The notes under the pieces were generated by a model that worked only from the letters and a program-made list of their open reading frames with translations, did no database searches and was not told where the DNA came from. Below are positions 1-6,313 of a DNA stretch of 7,696 nt, in pieces. This DNA comes from an uncultured Collinsella sp. GTDB taxonomy: Bacteria > Actinomycetota > Coriobacteriia > Coriobacteriales > Coriobacteriaceae. The DNA is taken from assembly GCA_902479205.1 (NCBI GenBank), contig CABSNX010000088.1:1-7696 (forward strand), read 5' to 3'. Position numbers and translations under genes: made by a program. Positions within the stretch are counted from its first letter, which is position 1, and each line of letters starts with the position of its first letter.

Positions 1-2
1 CG

Positions 3-36
3 GTCTCGTGGGCTCGGAGATGTGTATAAGAGACAG
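3..36 (+). other. Nextera transposase adapter (sequencing artefact)
   Basis: These 34 bases match, from memory and at every position, the Illumina Nextera read-2 transposase adapter; the last 19 (18-36) are the Tn5 mosaic end. The two bases before it would be the end of an index sequence. It is not genomic. It marks position 1 as a contig end built from an untrimmed read, so the genuine sequence starts at about 37. Confidence 0.98.
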
Positions 37-84
37 CCCCGATACCCAGACCATCAACAGGCACCAACCAAACACGCCATCAAT

Positions 85-153
85 AAGTTGCGGTGAAATA
101 GTTCCCGTTTAACCCCTCAAGACGGCCAAACAGGAACTATTCCACCGCAACTT
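85..153 (-). repeat. Long imperfect inverted repeat, 21-bp arms
   Basis: Arm 85-105 (core GTTGCGGTGAAATAGTTCC) is the reverse complement of 133-153 except at one position (96/142). Read as minus-strand RNA that position is a G-U wobble; read as plus-strand RNA it is an A-C mismatch. This favours a folded minus-strand transcript. An inner GTTT/AAAC pairing (107-110/128-131) extends the stem after one mismatch, leaving a 17-nt loop (111-127). It could be the end of a small mobile repeat or a structured RNA. Confidence 0.75.
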
Positions 154-227
154 CCCCTTTTTGGTTCAAACAAACCTGGCCTTTGTATCAATAATGGAAA
201 CGTCACAGGTGGAGCATAAGTCAGCGA

Positions 228-325
228 AAGCCCGCCAGAGCGAGCAAGGTGACGTGAAAGAGGAGGGCATAGGCCTTTTGGCCATGCCCGACGATTGAAC
301 GTCAGATTGCCGCTCTGGCGGGCTT
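228..325. repeat. 15-bp perfect inverted repeat enclosing a second hairpin
   Basis: Arms 228-242 and 311-325 are perfectly complementary over 15 bp, with 68 bp between them. Inside, 265-270 pairs with 284-289 and 272-275 with 280-283 around a TTTT loop, with A271 bulged. The nested layout looks like a folded RNA or a miniature inverted-repeat element. No transposase or clear target-site duplication is visible. Confidence 0.6.
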
Positions 326-338
326 GCAGCGTCGAGTG

Positions 339-366
339 GTTCCGGCGTTTGGTAAAACGCCGGAAC
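339..366 (-). terminator. Hairpin, 12-bp perfect stem with GGTA loop
   Basis: Bases 339-350 pair perfectly with 355-366 around a 4-nt loop. It lies about 140 nt beyond the yfcC stop codon and just after the hairpin at 375-405 in the minus direction. There is no good T-run after it, so it may stabilise the 3' end or back up termination rather than act as a strong intrinsic terminator. Confidence 0.45.
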
Positions 367-374
367 ACAAGAGC

Positions 375-405
375 GCCCCCTCCCGCGCACGGAACGGGAG
401 GGGGC
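375..405 (-). terminator. GC-rich hairpin downstream of yfcC, probable terminator
   Basis: Bases 375-385 pair with 395-405 over 11 bp, almost all G-C, around a 9-nt loop. On the minus strand the stem is followed by GCTCTTGTGTT, a weak T-rich tail. On the plus strand nothing T-rich follows. It is about 100 nt past the yfcC stop and is the best candidate for the end of that transcript. A further 8-bp GC hairpin (422-429/435-442) lies between the two. Confidence 0.55.
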
Positions 406-507
406 TAAAGGTAGGAGTCTACCGGTGGGTTGACCCCACCGGACAGACGATGACCAGATGATCCTTTACAGGATCGTCAAGGTTTCCGTGGGGTACCCGT
501 TGGGTAC

Positions 508-1986
508 TTAGATCAACACGCAAGCGACGGTCAGGATGATGGCGCAGACGACGGAGAGCGCGACGATGAGCTTAAGGGCAAACTTGAGCCAGGTCGTCCA
601 CTCGATCTTGGCCAGGGCGAGACCGCCCATGATGGCGCCGGAGGTCGGGGTGAACAGGTTCACGACACCGATGGCGGCGGAGAAGATCATGACCATGACC
701 TCAGGCGAGAAGCCAAGCTTAACAGCCAGCGGTCCCATGATGGGCATGGAGACGGTGGCCATACCGGAGGTCGAGGGGATCAGGAAGGACAGGCCGAAGT
801 AGACCAGGAAGCTCATGGGAGCGAAGATCACGCCGGACAGGCCAGCCAGGGCATTGGCGGCAGCGTCGAGGACGAAGACGTCGAGGCCGGTGTTAGCCAT
901 GAGGACGGAGATACCACGGGCGAGGGCGATGACGAGAACAACGGACATCATGTCGGCAGCGCCGGTGATGAAGGTGTTAACGATCTGCTTCTCGGACAGG
1001 CCACCGATGATACCGATCAGGACGGCCATGAGGAAGAACCAGGTGGAAGCCTCGTCGAAGTACCACTGGCCAATGGGCAGGCCGGTGATCAGGGCAGACC
1101 AGCCCTGGACGACGGCATTACCGTCGGCGTCGTAGACAGCGCCAGCGTCGAAGAAGTTGGCGACGCCCTCGTTGAGGTCGGCCAGCGGAATGAAGCCGAC
1201 GATCATGACGACGAAGGTGAAGGCGAAGGCGATCAGAACACCCTTCTGTCGACCGGTGAGCTTGACCTCCTTGTGGACCTCGGAAGCAGCCTTGCCGTGA
1301 GCCTCTTCGGCGTCCTTGAGCTCCTGCATCGACAGGATGGTGGAACCCTTGTCAGCCTTGACCTTCTTGGCATAGTTCATCACGAAGACAATGGACATAG
1401 CGGTAGTGACAATCCACAGGACGGCACCAAGGCCGATGATGATGGACTGGTTGACCTCAATGCCAACGCCGGTCAGAGCGTCGACGGCAGCGCCGACGGC
1501 GAACGGGTTAACCGTGGAGCCCAGGCAGCCGCAGCCAGCGCCGAGCAGGACGGTAGCGGCGCCGACCATGGGGTCGAAGCCAGCGGCCATCATGGTAGCG
1601 GCGAGCAGGGCGTAGAAGGGAACGGTCTCCTCGCACATACCATAGGTGGTACCACCGAGGGAGAAGATGAGCATCAGCACGGGAATGAGCATGATCTCGT
1701 TACCCTTAAGCTTCTGCACCAGGACGGCGATACCGTTGTCCAGAGCGCCGGTCTCGGTCATCATGCCGAGGAAGCCGCCCAGGATCATAACGAAGAGGCA
1801 GACGGGCAGAGCGTCAGCGAAGCCCTTAATCGGGGCGGTGCAGAAATCGCTCAGACGGGCGGCAGTAACCGCGCCGCCGGACGTGCCGGAGACGATAACG
1901 GTAATCACTGCAACAATTGCCAGCAGAGCTAGAAGAATGGTGAACGATGAAGGCATACCGCGCTTTTTCTTAGCGGTCTCAGTCAT
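508..1986 (-). CDS. yfcC: YfcC/DcuC-family membrane carrier, probable arginine/ornithine exchanger
   Basis: This 492-residue polytopic membrane protein belongs to the YfcC branch of the DcuC/ion-transporter carriers. A short Lys-rich N-terminus (6-9) precedes the first membrane segment (about 15-34). Two similar halves are separated by a charged cytoplasmic-looking linker (about 205-248). Family-type motifs are GGTTYGMCEET (111-121) and GSTVNPF (156-162) in the first half, and PSTSG (404-408) and FTPTSG (445-450) in the second; the Gly/Ser/Thr-Pro turns are typical of re-entrant hairpins. Its place after arcA-arcB suggests it imports arginine and exports ornithine, a role played elsewhere by ArcD; substrate is inferred from context only. 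In-frame starts exist at 2013, 1995 and 1986. I chose 1986 because AAGGGGGG (2003-1996) sits 9 nt upstream, whereas it abuts the 1995 start directly. A terminator-like hairpin separates it from arcB, so it may have its own promoter. Confidence 0.85.
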   Translation of the reverse strand: MTETAKKKRGMPSSFTILLALLAIVAVITVIVSGTSGGAVTAARLSDFCTAPIKGFADALPVCLFVMILGGFLGMMTETGALDNGIAVLVQKLKGNEIMLIPVLMLIFSLGGTTYGMCEETVPFYALLAATMMAAGFDPMVGAATVLLGAGCGCLGSTVNPFAVGAAVDALTGVGIEVNQSIIIGLGAVLWIVTTAMSIVFVMNYAKKVKADKGSTILSMQELKDAEEAHGKAASEVHKEVKLTGRQKGVLIAFAFTFVVMIVGFIPLADLNEGVANFFDAGAVYDADGNAVVQGWSALITGLPIGQWYFDEASTWFFLMAVLIGIIGGLSEKQIVNTFITGAADMMSVVLVIALARGISVLMANTGLDVFVLDAAANALAGLSGVIFAPMSFLVYFGLSFLIPSTSGMATVSMPIMGPLAVKLGFSPEVMVMIFSAAIGVVNLFTPTSGAIMGGLALAKIEWTTWLKFALKLIVALSVVCAIILTVACVLI

Positions 1987-2086
1987 GGTTCTCATCCCCC
2001 CTTCATAAATCATTTAACTTTCTCGCGCGAAGCGGATCTTCCGTGCCGTGCCCACCGCCCGACGCGAGATATTTACCAGACAAAGC

Positions 2087-2118
2087 CGCTCGGGGTGTGC
2101 AGCAATACACCCCGAGCG
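2087..2118 (-). terminator. Intrinsic terminator-like hairpin after arcB
   Basis: Bases 2087-2098 pair with 2107-2118 over 12 bp around an 8-nt loop. On the minus strand the stem is followed by GCTTTGTCT, a short T-rich tail. It begins 16 nt past the arcB stop codon and about 100 nt before the yfcC start, so it probably ends or attenuates the arcA-arcB transcript before yfcC. Confidence 0.7.
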
Positions 2119-2133
2119 AGATGCTAGATGCTC

Positions 2134-3129
2134 TTACTTGAGCGTGGCGTACATGACAGCCTTGATGGTGTGCATGCGGTTCTCGGCCTCGTCGAAGACC
2201 TTGGAAGCGGGGCTCTCGAAGACCTCGTCGGTGACCTCCTGCTCGGTGATGCCGAACTGCTCGCACTTCTCGGCGCCAATCGTGGTGTTGGTGTCGTGGA
2301 AGCTAGGCAGGCAGTGCAGGAAGATGGCACCCGGGTTGGCCATAGCCATGACCTCGGAGGTAACGCGATACGGGGTGAGCTGAGCGATGCGCTCGGCCCA
2401 GACCTCGTCGGGCTCGCCCATGGAGACCCACACATCGGTGTAGATAACGTCGGCACCGGTGACGCCGTCCTTGACGTCAGTGGTCAGCTTGATGGTGCAG
2501 CCGTTAGCCTCGGCGATGGGCTTGCAGGCCTCGATGACGTCGTCAGCGGGCATGCACTCCTCGGGGCCGCAGGCCACGAAGTTCATGCCGAGCTTGGAGC
2601 AGACAACCATGAGGGAGCGAGCGACATTGTTCTTGCAGTCGCCCATGAAGACGAGGGTCTTGCCCTTGATGTCGTAGTTGAAGTTCTCCTGGACGGTCAG
2701 GATGTCGGCGAGCATCTGGGTGGGGTGCCACTCGGTGGTCAGGCCGTTCCAGACGGGCACGCCGGACTTAGCAGCGAGCTCCTCGACGTCGTCCTGGGCA
2801 AAGCCACGGAACTCGATACCGTCATACATGCGGCCGAGAACGCGAGCGGTGTCCTCGATGGACTCCTTCTTGCCCATCTGCGACGAACCGGGATCGAGGT
2901 AGGTCACGCCCATGCCCAGATCCATGCCGCCGACCTCGAAGGCGCAGCGGGTGCGAGTGGAGGTCTTCTGGAAGAGCAGGACGATGTTCTTGCCCTCGAG
3001 ATAGCGGTGCGGAACGCCAGCGCGCTTCATGTCCTTGAAGTTCTTGGAGAGCTTGAGCAGGTACTCGATCTCCTCGGTGGTGAGGTCGAGAAGCTTGAGG
3101 AAGCTACGGCCGGAGAGGTTAACACCCAT
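2134..3129 (-). CDS. arcB: Ornithine carbamoyltransferase (catabolic, ArcB)
   Basis: This cytoplasmic enzyme of 331 residues, normal length for the family, interconverts citrulline plus phosphate with ornithine plus carbamoyl phosphate. Visible signatures are STRTR (57-61, carbamoyl-phosphate binding), HPTQ (135-138), the FMGDCKNNVARS stretch (161-172) opening the second domain, SMG (236-238, ornithine-side loop) and HCLPSFHD (272-279) with the catalytic Cys at 274. The frame is open up to 3219, but that start would place coding sequence across the arcA terminator. The start at 3129 has AAAGGA 8 nt upstream and gives the usual N-terminus. It lies about 105 nt downstream of arcA copy 1 with a hairpin between. 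The sequence alone does not separate catabolic from biosynthetic OTC; the position between arcA and a carrier gene supports the catabolic role. Confidence 0.96.
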   Translation of the reverse strand: MGVNLSGRSFLKLLDLTTEEIEYLLKLSKNFKDMKRAGVPHRYLEGKNIVLLFQKTSTRTRCAFEVGGMDLGMGVTYLDPGSSQMGKKESIEDTARVLGRMYDGIEFRGFAQDDVEELAAKSGVPVWNGLTTEWHPTQMLADILTVQENFNYDIKGKTLVFMGDCKNNVARSLMVVCSKLGMNFVACGPEECMPADDVIEACKPIAEANGCTIKLTTDVKDGVTGADVIYTDVWVSMGEPDEVWAERIAQLTPYRVTSEVMAMANPGAIFLHCLPSFHDTNTTIGAEKCEQFGITEQEVTDEVFESPASKVFDEAENRMHTIKAVMYATLK

Positions 3130-3193
3130 GGTTCGTTTCCTTTCGAAAAAATGAATTACGTAAGTATTAGTGTTGCCCGTTTGACGGGCGAAA

Positions 3194-3222
3194 CCGGTGC
3201 GGTTGTAGGGGGACCGCACCGG
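3194..3222 (-). terminator. Hairpin between arcA copy 1 and arcB
   Basis: Bases 3194-3203 pair with 3213-3222 over 10 bp around a 9-nt loop, starting 12 nt past the arcA stop. On the minus strand only TTT follows, then CGCCC, so the U-tract is poor. A second small hairpin (3175-3180/3184-3189, 3-nt loop) follows at once. The pair may act as a leaky terminator or RNA-processing site that sets the ArcA:ArcB ratio rather than a full stop. Confidence 0.5.
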
Positions 3223-3233
3223 AAACGGAAAGA

Positions 3234-4500
3234 CTTAGAGGTCCTCGCGCCAGAAGGGCATGCTCATGCAGCGCGGGCCGCCACGGCCGCGGGAGAGCTC
3301 GGCGGAGGGCACGACGAGAAGGTCCAGGCCCTCCTTGTACAGCACGTCGTTGGTGACGGTGTTGCGGGCGTAGACGCAGATCTTGCCGGGCTCGACGCAC
3401 AGGGTGTTGGAGCCGTCGTTCCACTGCTCGCGGGAGGCCGCGATCGGGTCGCCGCCGCCGCAGGGGATCAGCTTGACCTGGTCGACGCCGGTGGCGTCCT
3501 CCAGGACGTGCTCGAGGGTGTCCTCGATCAGGCGGATGTTCACGTCGCCCGGGTTCTTGCCGGCGGTCAGCTCGTAGACGCGCAGGGTGCCCATGATGGC
3601 GGGGTGGATCGTGAACTTATCGACGTCGATCTGGGTGAAGACCGTGTCGAGGTGCATGAAGGCGCGCGAGACCGGGATGTCGAAGGCCAGGATGCGCTCG
3701 ACCTTGGAGTCGGAGTTCCAGAAGATGTTCTGGGCCATGACGTCGATAGCGGCGGCCTGGGTGCGCTGGGAGATGCCGACGGCGAGGGTCTTCTCGTTGA
3801 TGTTCAGCACGTCGCCGCCCTCGGTGTGGAACTGGCAGTCGCGGCGGAAGTACAGGGAGACGTCCTTGTAGTCGGGGTGGTACTTGAAGACGTACTTGCC
3901 GTACAGGGTCTCGCGGTTGCGGGTGACCGAGTACATGCGGTTGAGGTTGACGCCCTCGCCGACGACCGCGAACGGGTCGCGGGTGAAGTAGAGGTTGGGC
4001 ATCGGGTCGATGATCAGGTCGGACTCGGACTCGGAGTTGACCAGGGAGTCGAGGGTCGTGGACGCCGTGAGGGGCAGGTCGATCTCGGCCTTGGTCATGC
4101 CGGCCATGGTCTTCTTGACGAACTCGAGGTTGTCCTCGATGGAGTCCAGCTTCTCGCGGACGATCTGCGGCATGTGCTGGCCGCGGATGCCGGCCTCGGC
4201 GATGTACTGGTCGGTGAACTCGGCGCGGGCGCCGGGGACCTGGTCGAACACCTCGGCGACGAGGTTCTCGAGGTAGAGGACCTCCACGCCCTGGTCCCTC
4301 AGGATCTGGGCGAAGGTGTCGTGCTCCTGCTGTGCGACCTCCAGGAACGGGACGTCGTCGAACAGGAGTCGCTCGAGCTCGTCGGGCGGCAGGTTGAGGA
4401 GCTCGTCGCCGGGACGGTGCAGGCAGACCTTCCTGAGCTTGCCGATCTCGGAAGGCACGTGCAGACCTTTCGTCATGGCCTCCTACCTTTCTTTCGGGCC
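3234..4500 (-). repeat. Direct repeat, copy 1: entire arcA plus RBS
   Basis: This block matches 6430-7696. Both give the same 413-residue protein and the same alternative-frame translations, and the stretches I compared base by base at both ends are identical. The left boundary is clear: base 3234 is shared and 3233 differs from 6429. The right boundary is unknown because the other copy runs off the window. The offset between copies is 3196 bp. Confidence 0.95.
3235..4476 (-). CDS. arcA: Arginine deiminase, copy 1 (ArcA)
   Basis: This full-length cytoplasmic enzyme of 413 residues hydrolyses L-arginine to L-citrulline and ammonia, the first step of the ADI pathway. Guanidino-modifying-enzyme signatures are all present: FTRDP (164-168, Asp167), EGGD (219-222, Glu219), HLDTVFT (275-281, His275 and Asp277), NDGSNTL (353-359), and the C-terminal RGRGGPRCMSMPFWRE with the nucleophile Cys403. 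No key residue is missing. The start is supported by the conserved MTKGLHVPSEIGKL opening. AGGAGG (4484-4479) is only 2 nt from the ATG, unusually close; AAAGG further up (4490-4486) gives normal spacing and may be the working site. arcB follows on the same strand. Codons are almost all C/G-ending, more so than in arcT, and AGG arginine codons appear near the start. That fits high expression, or acquisition from a relative with different codon use. Confidence 0.97.
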   Translation of the reverse strand: MTKGLHVPSEIGKLRKVCLHRPGDELLNLPPDELERLLFDDVPFLEVAQQEHDTFAQILRDQGVEVLYLENLVAEVFDQVPGARAEFTDQYIAEAGIRGQHMPQIVREKLDSIEDNLEFVKKTMAGMTKAEIDLPLTASTTLDSLVNSESESDLIIDPMPNLYFTRDPFAVVGEGVNLNRMYSVTRNRETLYGKYVFKYHPDYKDVSLYFRRDCQFHTEGGDVLNINEKTLAVGISQRTQAAAIDVMAQNIFWNSDSKVERILAFDIPVSRAFMHLDTVFTQIDVDKFTIHPAIMGTLRVYELTAGKNPGDVNIRLIEDTLEHVLEDATGVDQVKLIPCGGGDPIAASREQWNDGSNTLCVEPGKICVYARNTVTNDVLYKEGLDLLVVPSAELSRGRGGPRCMSMPFWREDL

Positions 4501-4658
4501 CTTGTCAGGGCCGATTCGTTAGCGCCCCTCCGTGTGAGGCGTTATTGCTGACGACGTATTTATATCCAAAATCAGTCCATACTTCCACCTCGCCCCCGAA
4601 CGGTTTTATATGAGGGGTGAACGGCATACACATATACTTCACGCATGGCACACTTTGA

Positions 4659-4730
4659 TTTAATAAAGTTTATTTACGTGCTTAAACGCGTTTTCAATCC
4701 AGATAGCAAATGGAACTAAACTTTATTAAA
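4659..4730. repeat. 14-bp perfect inverted repeat in the arcA upstream region
   Basis: TTTAATAAAGTTTA (4659-4672) is matched in reverse complement at 4717-4730, with 44 bp between. The arms are AT-rich and about 180-255 bp upstream of the arcA start. They could be paired sites for a dimeric regulator that loops DNA, or a weak RNA stem. The sequence does not match a regulator consensus I can name. Confidence 0.5.
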
Positions 4731-4761
4731 CCACCCTCAAATTGCATATTTCCAATAAAGC

Positions 4762-4785
4762 TATGAATAGAATTAGCGATTCATA
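4762..4785. promoter_or_regulatory. Candidate operator, TATGAAT-N10-ATTCATA
   Basis: A perfect 7-bp inverted repeat with a 10-bp AT-rich spacer lies about 290 bp upstream of the arcA start. The half-sites resemble those of an ArgR box (TGAAT...ATTCA), but the spacer is too long for a standard single box. Regulator identity is unknown; ArgR-type binding is a guess. Confidence 0.25.
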
Positions 4786-4956
4786 CCGCGTCTCAACCAT
4801 TTTCATTTTTATTCAGAAAAAAGTTTGTCCTATTCATTTCTGGTAACAAATTACCGTTTACCAGACGCTTGATACCGTTCACCGGAAGCTCAGTATAAGG
4901 CCCATCGGATACCGGCTCGCCTTACGGCCTCATTTGTAACAACTTGACTTCTCGGT

Positions 4957-4995
4957 ATAAAAATACAGACCCGCTCCCCTCTTGGGAAACGGGTC
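4957..4995 (-). terminator. Intrinsic terminator of arcT
   Basis: On the minus strand a stem formed by 4968-4973 with 4990-4995, extended across a small internal loop by 4975-4978 with 4984-4987, is followed by TGTATTTTTAT (4967-4957). This is the best U-tract in the window. It lies about 50 nt past the arcT stop, after a small 5-bp hairpin at 5025-5039. It separates arcT from the arcA-arcB unit. Confidence 0.85.
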
Positions 4996-5047
4996 AGTTA
5001 TCGATAATCGTAGACAGATTTGAGCGGCTTTGAGAGCCGTCGGAATC

Positions 5048-6172
5048 CTAGCAATCGAACTCCGCCAGTGCCTCGTCCAAAAGCCTCAGACCCTCGCGCA
5101 GAACGTCCTCGCTCGCGCAGTAGCCCAGGCGTGCGCCGCAGGGAAGCTCAAAGCGGCTACCGGGAACCAACAGCACTCCCCTCTCGGCCAGCAGGCGCTT
5201 GCAGAACTCCTCGTCGTCCTCGGGAATATCAAGCTTGATAAACGAGGTAGACACGCCCTGCGGGGCCGTCCAGGAAACGCGATGCTGCGTATCAATCCAA
5301 GCCTGCGCGATATCGCGGTTTCCAAACACGATCTTGCGGTTGCGCTCGAGGATCTTGTCCTTGTGCTTGAGCACATAGGTCGCCAGGGCGTCGTTGAACA
5401 CGCCGCCGCAAATCATGGTGTAGTCGCGGTACGTGCGAATGCGGTTAGATACCTCTTCGTCTGCCACAACCCAGCCCACGCGGGCCGCAGGCGTCGAATA
5501 GGTCTTGGACACCGAGTTGGTGACGATGGCCTTCTCGTACACATCGGCCATCGACAAAAAGTCCTCAGTGTTCTCAAGCGGCAGATACACCTCGTCGCAC
5601 AGCACATAGGCGCCAACCGAGCGGGCGATCTCGGCAATCTGGCCGAGCGTATCGGCATCAAGCACCGTACCGATGGGGTTCGATGCGTTGTTGATGCAGA
5701 TGAGCTTCGTGTTGGGGCGCACCGAGCGCTTGAGCTCCTCGATATCGGGTTTCCATCCGAGCTCCTCGCGAAGCTCCCAATACTCGACCTCGGCGCCGAG
5801 CGTACGCGGGATCTCATAGAGCGGCGCATAGGTAGGCCACTCGGCGATAACGTGGTCGCCGGGCTCGACTACAGCCATGATGGCGTTGAGATTGGCGCCC
5901 GTGCAGCCATTGGTCTGCAGAATGTGATCGGGATTGACCTCGCGACGATACAGCTTGGCAACCTCGGCCTTAAACTCCGGCGAACCCTCGATCCAGCCGT
6001 AGTTCATCTTCTCGCGATCCAGGCGCTCGTAGAACGTGGCGCCGTCCTGTTCGTCGAGCGCGCGAAGCTCGCCCATGGTCAGCGACGAGATCGTCGACTG
6101 GGCAATGTCCCACGTAGCGCTCTTCTCCCAAACGTTGAGCCATTCCTCAACGCCAATTGTCTTGATATCCAT
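5048..6172 (-). CDS. arcT: PLP-dependent aminotransferase class I/II, ArcT-like
   Basis: This is a 374-residue fold-type I aminotransferase. Visible residues are MNYGWIEGSPEFK (56-68) near the N-terminus, NNASNPIG (161-168, the usual NNPxNPTG with Asn165), CDEVY (192-196, Asp193 for the PLP ring nitrogen), SVSKTYSTPAARVGW (220-234) with the Schiff-base Lys223, and Arg348 in FELPCGARLGYC for the substrate carboxylate. It looks active. ADI clusters of lactic acid bacteria often carry such a gene, arcT, whose substrate is not settled; this assignment rests on resemblance and location. The frame opens at 6214, but the start at 6172 has GGAG 7 nt upstream (minus-strand GGAGCTTAGTC) and gives a sensible N-terminus. 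Codons are less biased than in arcA or arcB, suggesting lower expression. It lies between the two arcA copies and has its own strong terminator. Confidence 0.88.
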   Translation of the reverse strand: MDIKTIGVEEWLNVWEKSATWDIAQSTISSLTMGELRALDEQDGATFYERLDREKMNYGWIEGSPEFKAEVAKLYRREVNPDHILQTNGCTGANLNAIMAVVEPGDHVIAEWPTYAPLYEIPRTLGAEVEYWELREELGWKPDIEELKRSVRPNTKLICINNASNPIGTVLDADTLGQIAEIARSVGAYVLCDEVYLPLENTEDFLSMADVYEKAIVTNSVSKTYSTPAARVGWVVADEEVSNRIRTYRDYTMICGGVFNDALATYVLKHKDKILERNRKIVFGNRDIAQAWIDTQHRVSWTAPQGVSTSFIKLDIPEDDEEFCKRLLAERGVLLVPGSRFELPCGARLGYCASEDVLREGLRLLDEALAEFDC

Positions 6173-6188
6173 GACTAAGCTCCAATCG

Positions 6189-6275
6189 CTAGAACACGGG
6201 GATGATGCCGGCAAAGGTCATGGGAATCGAGATGATGCCCAAAAGGCAAAGAAGCCGACACCGTTGGGGTATCAA
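6189..6275 (-). pseudogene. Possible transporter C-terminal remnant, or 28-codon hydrophobic ORF
   Basis: Upstream of arcT, a minus-strand frame ending at TAG (6191-6189), 16 nt before the arcT start, encodes GIISIPMTFAGIIPVF, which looks like the last membrane segment of a carrier. If one T were added to the TTTT run (plus-strand AAAA, 6241-6244), the reading would continue upstream as YPNGVGFFAF, also transporter-like, back to a stop at 6274-6272. I read this as the tail of a lost membrane protein gene that once preceded arcT, now frameshifted. The alternative is a genuine short ORF of 28 codons starting at TTG (6275) with GAGGCGG upstream, encoding a small hydrophobic peptide. I cannot name the parent family. 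Confidence 0.35.
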
Positions 6276-6313
6276 CGTGACCGCCTCTAGACATAATGGA
6301 CACCTTATCTGAT

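Larger units (their letters stand above)
37..507. other. Gene-poor region with a cluster of inverted repeats, downstream of yfcC
   Basis: No convincing gene lies here. The stretch holds five separate inverted repeats or hairpins (85-153, 228-325, 339-366, 375-405, 422-442), listed individually where they matter. An 83-codon minus-strand frame (117-368, GTG start with a G-rich SD-like run 7 nt upstream) crosses three of them. Its product is Arg/Pro-rich with no recognisable domain, and its start lies inside the hairpin cluster. It is either a repeat-borne hypothetical or chance; I do not call it a gene. The density of palindromes suggests an intergenic repeat element or a structured 3' region. 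Confidence 0.6.
4477..5047. promoter_or_regulatory. Long intergenic region between arcT and arcA copy 1
   Basis: This region has no gene and is clearly AT-richer than its flanks from about 4558 to 4860. It should carry the main arcA-arcB promoter and control sites. Minus-strand TATAAA hexamers occur at 4610-4605 and 4564-4559, but neither has a good -35 box about 17 bp upstream, which would suit an activator-dependent promoter. Another candidate -35, TTGAAA on the minus strand, lies near 4697-4692. It also holds a 14-bp inverted repeat, a smaller 7-bp one, and a pair of TACCGTT(T/C)ACC direct repeats (4852-4862 and 4873-4883, spaced 21 bp). A 6-bp hairpin (4497-4502/4507-4512) sits in the arcA leader, exactly where the known repeat block ends. 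Confidence 0.5.

Noticed and set aside
18..36. Tn5 mosaic end taken as evidence of a natural transposon
   Set aside because: It is embedded in the full Nextera adapter at the very end of the contig and has no transposase nearby.
194..298. Plus-strand 34-codon ORF (starts METSQVEHKS)
   Set aside because: It lies inside the nested inverted repeat, has no good ribosome binding site and no recognisable domain; its frame may simply belong to the repeat.
1273..1932. Plus-strand frames inside yfcC
   Set aside because: They are antisense to membrane segments; the Gly/Asp/His/Gln-rich translation shows no domain.
3130..3219. Upstream-extended start for arcB
   Set aside because: The extra 30 residues would be encoded across the arcA terminator hairpin and are not part of the OTC family; the start at 3129 has a good ribosome binding site.
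2128..4551. Very long plus-strand open frame (807 codons) opposite arcA and arcB
   Set aside because: It is an antisense shadow produced by the C/G-ending codons of the two real genes. It crosses both genes and their intergenic terminator, and its translation is Val/Gly/Asp/Leu-rich low-complexity sequence.
4762..4785. Standard ArgR box
   Set aside because: The half-sites are similar, but the spacer is 10 bp rather than the roughly 4 bp of a normal box; kept only as a weak operator candidate.
4852..4883. Direct repeats as a possible CRISPR or iteron array
   Set aside because: There are only two imperfect 11-bp units, with no regular spacers, no cas genes and no replication gene.
5030..6178. 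Plus-strand frame of 382 codons opposite arcT
   Set aside because: It is an antisense shadow of a well-supported aminotransferase with intact catalytic motifs on the minus strand.
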